From: Crocodylus rhombifer
Taxonomy: Eukaryota; Chordata; Crocodylia; Crocodylidae
DNA: 64,000 nt
Direction of reading: 5' to 3'
Assembly: GCA_038503035.1 (NCBI GenBank)
Contig: JAVSML010024622.1
Span: 453,255 to 517,254, forward strand
The position numbers and the translations under genes are program-made. The notes under the pieces were generated by a model. The model saw only the letters and a program-made list of their open reading frames with translations, searched no databases and was not told where the DNA came from. Of the stretch, positions 1-12,230 are shown piece after piece; the stretch's first letter is position 1; every line of letters begins with the position of its first letter.

Positions 1-3000
1 TAAAAATGATGTCAAAAGAATTTAAAAAATATACAGGCACACAGTACACGATCTCCTTCAAACCTCAGTTCCACTAAGAATGTGATCAAAATTAAAACAA
101 TGTATTGCACTTCTGAAATCCACAAACAATGCTGATTTAATTATTTAGGGACAAGTCTATATACAGCCTATATAATTTAGCTGGTTGCTCAGAACATATG
201 TCTGGGGAGGAAGAGAGGAGATAGAAAGGGAGAAGAGTAATCCTGAGCTGAGCATAGCTGCTATTCTTTGTGCAGCTCTTTATTCAAAGTAACAAGGAAT
301 TTTTGTGTGTTTTCTGGTAGGGTTAGCTTTAGGGCTGAGGATATTTTTTTTATTTACACCTGTTTCCTCCTAAGGTACCTGGCAATGGACACGGTAGTAA
401 ATCTACCCTCTGACTTGCAGCCTTTGTTAAAAAACAATGCTAGTGAGGTTTTGGTTAATCAGTGCTGAGGTGCACAGACAGAGATATACAGTTCCTCATT
501 CAGCACCTCACCTTTATCAGTGTACACATCTTAAAAACAGTTTAAAGACTTTACATGCCAAACCACATGCTACTTAAAAATTCCTTAGACTGGGCAGACT
601 GAGAGTGAATGGATGACTTCTTTACAAATATATATTGTATGTTTTTCAGATATCACACACAAGATTTCTCACACACCAGCTTTGGCTTTCTGTGCTCTCT
701 CTTGGTATGGTAGGAACAAAGATCTTTTTTTAAGAATATAGGGTGAGGACATTTAAAGGGTGAAATCACAGTGTTGAAGGTGACTGATCAGTTTAAAAAC
801 TCATAGCTGTTCAGTGTGCAACTATACAGTTGCCACAGTTTTAGTTTCTAAAAGCAAATTTTACAACCCTTCAGAAAAATAAAATTATATTATTTGAGGA
901 ATGTTTTAGTGAAGTACATACTAAATTATTAATTGGCATGTGGATATTGTATGCATCCCAGAGAAAGACATATTTTCTGCCTTAAAGAACTTCTGTTCAA
1001 AGTTAGATAAAAAATGTATAAAAATTACATACTGCCCCACTTTGTCCTAAGTACATGCCACTTACATGCCTTCTAGTAAACATCTAAACCTATACAATTA
1101 CCTAGTTCTTTTGATTCATATTGATACAACACCTCTACTTGATGTGAGTGAGGATATACCAGAGACAGAGTGTATCTGAAAGATATACACAATACTAAGT
1201 TTAGACCACTGAGGACTTGTGCTCATAGAATGAATGTAAGGAGATATGTTCAGGTACTTGCAAAATGTTTTCTTCCTTCATTTTTTTTATCCTAAGTAGT
1301 AGTATAACCAAGGGCAAGATACCAGCGCACCAGCCCTGTACCATCACAGCAGCTGCGGCAGCCCATGTAAGAAAGTAAGCAATCAGCACTCCTCCACGGG
1401 TTGCCAAATTTCCTAGTCACGCTTCTGGTCCTAAGTATATTCTCCTAAGGTACTGTGGTAATCAGGTTTAGCCTAAAGCCAAACTCTGAAGTCCCTAATG
1501 GGAGTTTTGCACTCTGAAAGACTTCAGAATTTAGCCCTATATAAATAAATCTCTCTCTTCCTGTAACAGAAAAATAACCCATTCATATAAAGCACCTAAG
1601 CAGCCACTGACACAATAGATCATTTCAGAAGTGCCTAACCACAGATCTTTCGGTGGCAGATTCTGACAACTCCAAACAAGGCTTTGTAGTTGGAGATGGA
1701 CATAATACATGCTTTAGAAAGTCCCTAATTACACAGTGTTTCCAAAGCAGCTATTCAAGCTTGTCACATGATTAATACATGCCTTACAACAAAGCCTCCT
1801 ATCGAGAAACACAGTAGTGATTTGAAACGTTTGAAAACTAGTGCAACAGACGCATACAAACCATAGTCTATAGCTGGCTTCTGGGCTGGGAACAGTAAAA
1901 GATGTCAAGTGGTAATTGTGGGTAGTAGTATAGCATTTTTGAGCATAGGACAGATAAGAGGAAGCAAAGGTGCCTTCAGCCCATCCAAATAGCTCTGCTA
2001 CCCTCCATCTCAATTGTGTTTCTTGTAGTGATGAGGAAGCTCAGCCCTAACTGGGAAACTTGTCCTCCTCCAACAGAGCAGTTTCCCCTTTAAGATTGTG
2101 GAAGAAATCAAACTTTGTGTTGTGGTTGAATCAGAACTGACAGAGCCAGCTTTTCTTTATATAGGGCTATACTGTGGTCACAGGGAGAATTCCATACAGC
2201 AAGGGGAATCACCCACTTGTCTGTTTCAAAGGATTTCTCGAACTCTATAAGTTTACAAGCATATTTATACTTAAGACAGAGAAAGAGAAAAAAAATATGA
2301 CCTTGGAGAAACAAAACAATAGTAAATTGCACACAGATATACAGACAGTTTACTTAAAGAAAACATCCATGCACAGGGTAATATATCAAGACAAAACAAG
2401 GCATGCAGGATTCCTTATCGCAGAACATATAACTGAAATAAGCAGTATCAGCACTTCTGGTCTCTGTCTGTTTTCCTGGTCAAGCAGGCCAGAAGCCGGA
2501 CCAAATCCACAACCACATGATGATCCAGAATTCAACTGCAGCAGTCCAGCAGCCCTGTCTTCTGTGCTGGAGGAGCAAAGAGGTTTCCTCCAATTTTTAA
2601 CACATCCGTATAGAGGCAGCAACAATTATTAGATAATGTGTTATTAGGTAATCCAGTACAGATACCAATGTTGCCTTTTTTGCTTTAGTAAATCACCCTT
2701 TCTGCACCTTTGTGGAACTATTATATTACATTACTGTGTTTATATCGAGCATAATCAGTGTAGTTGCCTGTAACAATCCTGTATTTGTGTATGACTGAGA
2801 TCTCATTGCTATCATCAGGAGCCACTGATGTCTGCAGACAAATAACTTAATGTAAATACCAAGATATTAGTGTCCTACATTGCTGCTAATCATCAGTGTC
2901 TGCTAATCAGCTTTGTGGGATTCTTTAGGAAAAGCTTTATTCTCCTCCAGGATGTCTATCTGCATCCAGAGAAGTGACCAGTGTGGGAGATCCTAAAGGG

Positions 3001-3319
3001 AAAAATCCTAGAAACAAAAGGATTGAAAATATTATTGCTTTTTGGCCTTAGAAATGTCGGTCCTCCACTGTTTAAAATGCTTTGCATTGCTATAGAACTA
3101 CTTCTTTTAGATGACCTATATGCAAGGTTTGAATTACAGGGAAGCTGGGGGCGGGGGGGGCTGAGCCCTCTATAAGAGATGAGAGCCCCCCACAGGAGAG
3201 TCAACCCCCTGCTTGCCTTGCACCTTTCTAAACAGCCCAAGCAGTGGTGGTGGTGCCTCCTTCCTGCTGCCACTGCCGCAGACCCCTGCAAAAGTTGAAG
3301 CGTAACTTGAATCCTACCA
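1..3319. other. Intergenic, no gene recognised
   Basis: AT-rich unique-looking sequence. A 152-codon frame at 2174-2632 (+) and a partly overlapping frame on the minus strand have no recognisable domain; the stretch is not conserved-looking and could be part of a 3' UTR or old repeat. A short GC-rich segment lies at 3120-3300. Confidence 0.6.
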
Positions 3320-4600
3320 ATATTGCATGCTTAGGGGCAACCAACATGGGTTCATCAGTGGAAGGTCCTGTCAGACCAACCTGGTGGCCTTTTACGATCA
3401 GATCACCAGATCGTTAGACGCAGGGGTAGCAGTGGATATAATCTTCCAGGACTTCCAGAAGGCTTTTGACACTGTCTCTCACCCTGTTCTCATTAAGAAA
3501 CTGGGGGGCTGTGGTATAGACACCCACACAGTCAAATGGGTCACCAACTGGCTGGTGGGCCGCACCCAGAGGGTTGTGGTGGATGGGTCCTTCTCAGCCT
3601 GGAGGGATGTGGGCAGTGGGGTTCCGCAGGGCTTGGTCCTCGCGTCCGCAGTGTTCAACATCTTCATCAGCGATTTGGATGAGGGGGTAAAAACCACCCT
3701 GTTCAAATTTGCTGATGACACTAAGATGTGGGGGGACATGGGCACATTGGAAGGATGCAACAGGCTACAATCAGACCTCGACAGGTTACAAGGGTGGGTG
3801 GACAAGAATAGGATGGGTTTCAACACAGACAAGTGCAAGGTGATGCACCTCAGGAGGAACAACCGGCACCATACCTACAGGTTGGGGAACTCCCCTCTTA
3901 TCAGCACGGAGGTGGAAAGTGATCTGGGGGTCATCATTGACTCCAAGATGAACATGGGCCAGCAGTGTGGAGAGGCAGTCAGGAAGGCCAACCGCACCTT
4001 GGCATGCATCCACAGATGCATCTTGAACAGGTCCAAGGAGGTGATCCTCCCCCTCTATGTGGCACTGGTCAGGCCGCAGCTGGAGTACTGCGTCCAATGC
4101 TGGGCGCCGCACTTCAAGAGGGATGTCGACAGCATGGAGAGGGTCCAGAGGAGGGCCACTCGTATGATCAGGGGACAACAGGGCAGGCCCTATGAGGACA
4201 GGCTGTGGGACCTGAACCTGTTCAGCCTCCAAAAGAGAAGGCTGAGGGAGGATCTTGTGGCCTGTTATAAACTGGTCAGGGGGGATCAGCAGGCATTGGG
4301 GAAGTCACTGTTTCCCCAAGCACCGCCAGGAGTGACCAGGAATAATGGTCACAAGCTGACAGAGGGTAGATTTAGGTTAGATATCAGGAGGCGCTACTTC
4401 ACGGTCAGGGCGGCTAGGGTCTGGAACTAGCTTCCAAGAGAAGTGGTGCAGGCTCCTACCCTGGGGGTGTTTAAGAGGAGGTTAGATGAACATCTTGCTG
4501 GGGTCATTTGACCCCAGTACTCTTTCCTGCCATGGCAGGGGGTCGGACTAGATGATCTGCTCAGGTCCCTTCCGACCCTACAAACTATGAAACTATAATA
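3320..4600 (+). mobile_element. CR1 LINE, 5'-truncated, with 367-codon open RT frame
   Basis: The frame from 3327 to 4430 encodes the C-terminal two thirds of a CR1 reverse transcriptase. It has the RT motif A region (DFQKAFDTVSH), motif B region (SGVPQG), the catalytic FADD at about residue 128, and the CR1 'thumb' and C-terminal region ([18 protein letters not shown], then LFSLQKRRLREDL). The frame stops at a TAG at 4428 inside the usual VWN-LPREVV motif; the downstream codons continue to a normal CR1 end near 4512. The 3' tail includes the hallmark TCGGACTAGATGATCT segment and short AAACTATG-like terminal repeats to about 4600. The endonuclease and the N-terminal part of RT are missing, as in most CR1 copies. 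The open frame suggests a fairly young insertion. Confidence 0.93.
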
Positions 4601-4669
4601 TGGAGGCAAACCCTATACACATCCTATCCTGACTGGGCTCAAGGATATGGGGACAGACAACATCTACAG

Positions 4670-4912
4670 CAGGGGTGGCCAACCTGCAGTACACATGCCA
4701 CTAGTGACATGAGCAGCTTCTGTGTATGATACATAGCAGATCAGGAAGGATGCAAGAAGATAGCAGGGCAGGGAGCAGATAGAGGAGCAGTAGACCAGGC
4801 AGGGATCACTGGAAGGGAGTAAAAAAATAGAATTGCCAATCAGACAGGAGAAAGGGGTCAGAGTAGCACTTCAGGAGGGCACTGGGTTTAATTTGTGGCA
4901 TGTCCGACACTG
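4670..4912 (+). mobile_element. Short non-autonomous hAT-like element (243 bp)
   Basis: The left end is CAGGGGTGGCCAACCTGC and the right end is GTCCGACACTG. The flanking 8-mers atctacag and atctagaa match at 6 of 8 positions, as expected for a decayed hAT target duplication. A related copy lies at about 32682-32873. No coding capacity. Confidence 0.6.
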
Positions 4913-5049
4913 ATCTAGAAATTGGCCATGCTTAATCAGTTCAGTTTGTAGTATTTGGTCATAACTGAGTACACATTCTTAGGAATACACATAAATCAGT
5001 GCAAAGTAAAACTCCAGTTGATGCAGTGCCTCATTTGCTGAGTTAGACT

Positions 5050-5905
5050 ATTTAATAGGCCTGTGCCAGTCAGCAGCTCTGGACCGGGTTTCTGCCTCGA
5101 TCTGGCCGAAGCTTCAGAGCTCCCTCAGAGATCTGGCCACAGGGTATAATAAAGGAATCCATGAAATAGCTATAACTTTGTTGGGTTTTTGTCCAATTTG
5201 GATGAAACTTGCAGAGATGGTAGCCTCTGCTGAGAGCATGAAACCTGCCAAGTTTCAAGAAGATTGGTGCAGGGGTTTGGGGGGAACTGTACCCCAAATT
5301 CTTGAAAGCCAAACTCATGTCAGCTGTGTGTTACAACACAAGGGGGTGAAAACTGCAGGGCTGGTAGCTCTTACTGAGGCCACAGAGCCTGTCACGTTTC
5401 AAGGAGATTGGTGCTGGGGTTTGGGGGGAACTGCCCCTCAAGCTGTGGACAAGCAAAACTTGTACCATGGGTGACACTGCGTGTGCTAAGGTGCAGCGGG
5501 GTGACAGCTGCAGGGGTGGTGGCCCCTGCTGTGACACCTGCCAGCTGCCGAGATTGGTGCACGGGGAGTCTGGGGCCCTGGGCCCCTAGCTGCTGACAGG
5601 CAAAACTGGTCCCAAGACTGTGTCTGTCCTGGGGCCCTTGATTGTCTGTATTGAGTCTTTTCTCTCCTTAGCCTGGTTGTGTAGGTGCTAATTGCTGCTC
5701 GTTAAGTCCTTATGTAGTAGCTAGGGCCTGTGTATTGCACTGGTCCCTGAGTGAATCATGATTGATTGATTGGTAACACAGCAGCCTGGCAGCCAGGCCT
5801 GCAGCAGTGTCTCCCCCGCACCCCGACAGACACAGTCAGTCCCACAAGCACCCATGGCACCAGTTTTGCTTGTCCACAGCTTGAGGGCAGTTCCTCTGGA
5901 GTGCA
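5050..5905. repeat. Tandem repeat units of about 150 bp with a partial inverted unit
   Basis: Three units begin near 5211 (gcagagatgg), 5355 (gcagggctgg) and 5510 (gcaggggtgg), spaced 144 and 155 bp. Each is followed by an AAGATTGGTGCAGGGGTTTG-like segment. A part of the unit that includes CAAGCTGTGGACAAGCAAAA (plus strand near 5435-5460) recurs inverted near 5865-5895. The unit resembles low-copy satellite-like repeats, not a gene; the short open frames inside have no recognisable product. Confidence 0.65.
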
Positions 5906-8706
5906 CTGGAATCTCTTCTACTATACTTGCCTTTACATCTGCTAAGTGATCCTTAGAAGCAATTGCTGCTTACACAATGTCACTCTAATCACTCCTCCAA
6001 ATAAAATGATGCCAAAAAAATATGATGCCCAGCTCCATCTTCTTTCAGCTTCATGAGTGCAGTAACATCTGGTGTTCCGCAATTCCATTTTGCAAAGCTT
6101 TTCAGAAGTTAAAAGCCCTGTCCACTCTGGAATACCAGGTCAGTTGAGACATAGGTGTTCAAAGGCAGATGTCAGTTCTGATGCACTAAGAAGGAATGTG
6201 CCTGACAACTGCTTTGGCCATTATAAAGTAACCAAAAGGGTAAAAATTATTTTTTCTTATTTACAGTTTGCTTTCTCTGCAGAGTAACTTTACACAACAA
6301 TTTAAGGAAGGAAATGAAGAAAGTGGACTTTCTTTCTCAGATCTATCATACCAGTAACAACATCTTGTAGCAATGTTTAAAACATCTCTAAACAAAAATT
6401 TCCTTTTATAGGATGAGGGTCCCACATACAGCACAATAATGCTGCATTGACAATATGGAGTTATATTCTGGACCTGGGGTTGGCAATATTTTTCTGGTAG
6501 ACAGAAACAAAAATGCATGCACCAAAAAAGCCTCAAGACCTTGCCCCTTTGACTGGTCAGAGAAAGATGTCAATGACAGGGGATTCTTAATGACATAACC
6601 TGTGCCTCTTGAAAATAAGAAAGAGGAATGAGAGCACTGAAGTTGCACCCTGGCCTTGGGTAACACAGGGAAATGCTGCCAAGAGATGTTTGCATGTGGT
6701 TTCTAGAGTGAGAGAGGCAAGTTTCACAAATGTTATATTATGATCCACAGGGATATAATACAAATGGTAAAATAGAGGTGCTATGTGTACCTTTTACCTG
6801 CTTCTGGGTGCCTCTGTAGTGCTTTGCTTTGAAATGGCTACTGCAATTATTTTTACCAACAAATTACAGTACACTGCCCTCTTTGCTTATTTATGCTTTT
6901 ATGGCCACCTACATACCCATGGAAGTGGAATTTGAACTGTTGTTTATAAAAACTATTTAGTGCTTTTCAGTTCTTCTGTGGTTTTGATCAGATTCCTGTA
7001 CCAGTTCAGTACAATTTCCACCCAAAATTTCACATTCATGTTTCCCTGGTTTAGTGCCTCAGTTATATTTTATTAGGTCTATTCTTCAAATTAATTCCTG
7101 CTTTAATATCTTTAACATCATCTCTTCTAGACACTAGGATTTCAGTGATTGAGTGTCTGAGGAGGAGTGCACTTAATTTAATTTTACTCCACATCTAATA
7201 GCTCTACATTTTCAAACCTGTATAAAAACAATAACTAACTGCTCCTCACTTGTCTGTGAGATATACAGGAACAAAGGACTTTGCCACACTTTATTTTCTT
7301 TTTCCTGAGAAACCATTTTTAAACATAAGCTACTTAAAACTTGCTTAAGTTTTAAAATATTCTTTTCTTCAAAATATTAAAAAAAAAAATGTAAGTCATG
7401 ACACACTCATCTTGGCAGGTACAACAGTTGACACAGTCATGCCCACCAAGATGGGTATGGCATGACTTGGAAAAGTTAAAAAAAAGTTTTGAAGAGAAGG
7501 ATAGTATCTTAGTGAGGTTCTGTGGGGGAAAAAAAAATCAGAAGCAATTACCCATCCATGTTTTTGAAAAGACAAGTTGACAATGAAAACGCAGAAACTG
7601 AGCATACACGAAGCTTGAGACAGAGAAGTTAAAAGACTTGCCCAAAGCCAGTCTGATTTCTGGGATGTGGGCTAAGCTCATTGTAAGTAAAACCAGATTC
7701 AAATGAAGCAGTAATATCTGTATAATTTCCTGTAATCATTTTCACCAAATGAAATTCAATCATTTCTGACCCCTAATAGTTCGTTGCCAAGGTGATACAG
7801 TATTTGCATAAGTCATCTTAAGGTCTCATTTCTATTTCTACCTGTCACTATGAAGCTTGTATGAATTCTCAACAAAAAGATTTGCTCAGGTTGATGTTAC
7901 TAATATGCCTTTAAAAAATTCAGATATAACATCTCATGCAACAGTGATATTTTGAAGTTGTTGGTAGTAATGGCATAGAACTCGGCAGGCCTGTGGCTTA
8001 TACAACTTCACTTTTGAGCTAGCCTGTGTATTATGAATTATCTCATGGATGCCAAGAGAGTGAAATGACAGGACAGGGAATTATACTTAGATCTCTTAAA
8101 TGATACCTGAGAACTACACAACTGGGCCAGATCATTGACACTGCTGAGGCAAAATAATTGTACGTTCATGGTACACTTTAGACTTTCCTGGTTTTGGAGA
8201 AGACATAATCTTCCTGATATTAAATGGATTCCTGGAATATTCACAAAACAAAATCTGCTTTTCTTGGCAAGTTAAGAGCAGCAGCACTTAATGCGTTCCT
8301 GGGGTAGCAGAAGCTCTCTATTTCACTCACACTTCTCTTACCTTGAGAACATGCAAGACATCACTCTGGATTTTGCCACCAGGCTCAGAAACCTGTTAAT
8401 CGTTTTTTATAGCAATATTAATTAATTATTAGGAAGTGGCAGGGGAGGGGACAGGTACAATGAAATGGCAAAATCTTCAGTTCTCACACAGTAATTGGAA
8501 TTCTTCAGTGCTAAAGACCGAAAAACTTTAGAAGGTCCTAATAAAGCTAGGGGACTAGAGAGCATAGTAACAGAGGAGGTTGAATACTGACACAAGTCCA
8601 AGTTTTTTAAGTTTTTAGATCTCGTTCTGCTCTGCTTTGTTGACTAACTTCAGAACACAAGCCTTATTTTCAAACATGACCTAAGCACCTGAACTGGAGA
8701 CTCATT
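5906..8706. other. Intergenic, no gene recognised
   Basis: AT-rich sequence. Near 6470 the words CTGGGGTTGGCAATATTTTT resemble the left end of the 228-bp hAT family, but no right end was found. No other feature. Confidence 0.55.
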
Positions 8707-8975
8707 GAGCACGTCTGCGCATTGCCCTATGACAATGTTATTACTGCACCACGCTTTAGTACCTTTTGGAAGTACTAAAGCAAGGCGCAGTAACTGCCCT
8801 TATTGTGCCATGTGCATGGTGTGCGGTTAACTTTAGCCACTACTTGGGAGTGCACTCCTATGGCGAAGTAGCTGCCAGTCATGTATAGACTTATGTGATT
8901 GCTACATCACTGTAGCATACCATACAGTGATGTAGCACGTTGCTACGGTGACATAGGGTGACATAGATGCGCCCA
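8707..8975. mobile_element. GTCTACAC-family inverted-repeat element, diverged copy
   Basis: The ends GAGCACGTCTGCGC and, inverted, GGGCGCATCTATGTC match the termini of the GTCTACAC family seen elsewhere in the window. Flanking triplets are att and act. Two internal hairpins are clear: one over 8737-8791 with TTTAGTAC/GTACTAAA arms, and one over about 8912-8945 with arms CTACATCACTGTA and TACAGTGATGTAG. No coding capacity. Confidence 0.55.
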
Positions 8976-9589
8976 CTGAAAGTCAATGAAAGCCAAATCT
9001 TCCACCTTGTAATGCTGAGAGAAGCTCGTTAAAGTAGCTTTAAGAATCTGGACCAAAGTGACACTACAATGCAATGCATGCTTTGCATTTTGGGTTATTG
9101 TTTCTGGGAATTAACTGGCATTACTCAATAAAGAAACCTCTGTATGCTATAAATGGCTCACTCAAGACATCTGCTCAATATCCACAGCAGTCAAGAAAGC
9201 AAGCAAATGTTCAGATGTATAAAGAATACCTCAGAAAGAGAAAATATTAAAATGCCACTATACATCAATTATATACCTTTTTGTACACTATATTTAGTTC
9301 TGATCACCAGATTTCAAACACTCCTCTCTGAAGATCACACAGAAATGTACGGGGCCAACACTAAGGAAAAAAAAAAAAGACTACAGATACTGAAAGACTT
9401 CTGTATACAGAACTGTTCAACAGAGGGTAATAAAAGGGGACATGAGGAGCTATATATAATAATATATCACATGGATAAAGTAAACCAAGTAGTCCTGAGT
9501 GTTTCACTTGTGGAAACAGGAGGTTTCAGTTTACAGAAGGTAATCTTGCCTGAGTGATGATTAGTAAACTACCTAGTCTGTTTGTTACA

Positions 9590-9990
9590 TGGATACTTAG
9601 CACTGGAAAGGAGCTTCTGGGTCATCATGTCCAGTTTCCTGCAATCGCAAGCAGCCCTGTCATATAATCCCTTTCATAAACAGATCAAACTTCACCTTCA
9701 GAGTAATTAGGGTTTTTTTTGCCCCACTGATCCTATTGGGAGGTTGTTCCAGAACTTGTTCCTCTGATGCTTAGAAACCTATTTCTAATTTCCAGCCTGA
9801 ATTTATTCATAGGCAGCTTCTACCCATTTGTTCTTGTGCCAGCACCCTTCTGCTCTCCCTCCATGGTATTTAGCCCTTTGATGTATTCCTTCCTTCCTTT
9901 TTTGTGTCTTTTTGACAAGGTATTTAGCAAAATTCCCTCTCTACCTTCATTTTGCTAAGGTAAGCTGTCTTGTACAAGTCTCACTACATA
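9590..9990 (-). mobile_element. Old CR1/L3-type LINE 3' fragment
   Basis: On the minus strand the sequence follows the 3' end of an old CR1 ORF2 (plus-strand landmarks: TTGTTCCAGAACTTGTTCCT, then CTTAGAAACC and CAGCCTGAATTTATTCATAG). It is AT-biased and broken by stops. Ends are approximate. Confidence 0.6.
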
Positions 9991-9999
9991 GTCATTCTA

Positions 10000-11698
10000 G
10001 TAACTGTTCTCTTTTTTTTCCCCTTCCTCTCTTTCCATTCTTACTACTGTGATCTTTTGGCTCATCTTACGTAAGTCAGCTCTTCAAACTTTAATGCCGC
10101 AAAGAGTAATTATTTTATTCCTTACACTTCTTCTTTGTCTTAAATAGAATTCCCTTGTTTCCTATCTATTTCATAATCCAGTAAATCCCTCTCCCTACCC
10201 CTGCTGTTTCCTTTAATTTTTATGGGCCAAACAACTCTTAATTTCTTCCTCTTTTCTACCCCTTCCCTTGAAATACCAGACTTCAATGTCACTATTTGCC
10301 CCCACATAAATCTTAGCAGACCTTTTACTCTAAACCTATAATCCTCCCAAGTTTCCTTGCACATTCTCTTGAATGGATCAATGCATTGCTGTTTACCTTC
10401 AGCTGTATTCCGTACAAATTTATATGCATCCCTACATCAACATTTTTCATAGCCTAATTACACACAAATCAGGAACTGTATAAGAAAGATAATGATTCAG
10501 TTGTTATAATTAGAGTTGTGACAAAATTAATGTTATATTTTCTTTCCTATTACGTAAGTAGTGTTTCTCTTCCCCTGCAGTTCACACTTTACTTGGCTCT
10601 TTAACATTAGGCTCTGGGTTTTAAATTAACATCCAAATCTCCATTTTTGAAGGCTTTGAACTTTGTGCCATAAGCTAAACTTCGTCTCACTCTCAGGACT
10701 ACAGGTACCCAAGCCATGCTTTCTGGTTTCTTTGCAATTGCAGCAAGAAAGAATTCCATTATTCCTAAACATTAAGTACAGGTCAGGAACCGAGGAAAAG
10801 AAGACTGGCCCTTCCCATGGTAGGATTTAGGTTGTTTTAATTTGAAGTTCAAAGCATGCTGTATGGCAGTTGAGTAGGAGCATTTCCAAAATCTTCAGGA
10901 GGCTGGGAAAGAATCCAAAACAAGCAAAGTGTATCCTGATTAAATAGGAAAGCTGACAAGTATGCATATGTGAAATGTATCCTTTCTGTGACAGCCAGAT
11001 ACACTGTTTCCCCAAACAACCAGGTTACTCTTTATCTTTTGTGCTTGCATCAGTCCACCCAGCCAAACACTCTCTACATACAGAGTGAACAGTGCTTTCT
11101 CTTTAACAATATTTCAACTTTTGTCTTCCATCTTTGATGTTGCTAATAGCTACTCACAGCTGATTCTTCTAAGAGATAATGGCCCCAAACATCAGTAATG
11201 GAAATTTCAGTTGGAGATTAGGAAGAACTTTTCTTACTATGAGGCGCGCTTGTCCATGTAGCACTTTTCATACATACACATGACAAAAATCTCCATTTCA
11301 CTAGTCTATTCACGTCTGAAGATACATGTTTTGACCTCATTTTATCATGGTAGTCTTTTTTTATTGTGATAAATTAAACCACCTCTGACATGTTTTATTT
11401 TTAGCGTGGGAAATTGTGCCAACAGGATTTTTATCGTAATAGTTTTTCAATGCGTATCCGACATACAGCTGAAATGGCATTTTCCCTGCTCTGCAATTAT
11501 TTTTCTCCACTGGGTGCTGCTTGGCTTCACTCATAAATCCATAGAATTTCTGTTGCAATGCAGCTACAAGACACCAGGTGCAATTCTTGCAAATCTTTGC
11601 TGGTCAGGCAGTTCCAGATTCAGGTTAATAAAAAAATAGTAATTTTTGGACTGAACATTTTTCCTGGTATTTGCATGCAGTTCCAAAAAAAGCCTTGG
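10000..11698. other. Intergenic, no gene recognised
   Basis: AT-rich sequence with only short frames. Nothing recognised. Confidence 0.55.
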
Positions 11699-12030
11699 TC
11701 AGTGCCCCACTATTTCTCCTGCTCTTCATACACCTTGCTTCCTTCCCTGGACCTGCCCCCCAGAGGGTGGCTCACCCTGCACCCTGCACCTTCCTTCACA
11801 GCACAGCCAGGCTATGCATGCCCACAGTACCATGGCTGGCTGGTCCTGTTGTGAATTTGGGGCTCCCCCACCCCACCCCCAGAGGCAGGCAATGCACGTT
11901 TTCCCATTTGCCACTTATCAAAACTGAAAAACCTCGGACAGCACCCCAACGCTTCTCCTGCTTTTTGCGTGCCTTGCTTCCCTGGATCCTACCCCCCCCC
12001 CCACTCCACCCCTGCTCAGAGGGCGATGGA
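11699..12030. repeat. GC-rich partial direct duplication, period about 239 bp
   Basis: The stretch cagtgccccactatttctcc (11699 on) recurs as cagcaccccaacgcttctcc (11938 on), followed in both by CTGCT, a CCTTGCTTCCCTGGA-like segment and a C-rich run. It ends immediately before a CR1 3' end. Origin unknown; it may be part of a GC-rich DNA transposon. Confidence 0.45.
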
Positions 12031-12037
12031 TAAGTGC

Positions 12038-12230
12038 CCAGGGTGGTCAAGCACAGGAACAGGCTACCCAGAGAAGTTGTGTGAAGTTTCACCCTGGAAA
12101 TTTGCAAAAGCAGATTACACAGACACTTGGCTGGGATGGTTTAGACAGGGTAATCCTGCCTTGAGCAGGGGGCTGAACTAGAATACCTCAAAGTCCCTTC
12201 CAGCCCTACTTTCCTACAATTCCTGTGACT
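12038..12230 (+). mobile_element. CR1 3' end fragment, old
   Basis: The stretch has the familiar CR1 tail: AGGAACAGGCTACCCAGAGA, then CTTGGCTGGGATGGTTTAGA, then a GAGCAGGGGGCTGAACTAGA block. Frames are interrupted. No upstream RT sequence. Confidence 0.75.

Noticed and set aside
2174..2632. 152-codon plus-strand frame
   Set aside because: No domain or family resemblance, poor codon structure, and a minus-strand frame overlaps part of it. Not called as a gene.
6470..6670. Fourth copy of the 228-bp hAT family
   Set aside because: Only the left end (CTGGGGTTGGCAATATTTTT) resembles it; no right end or duplication was found.
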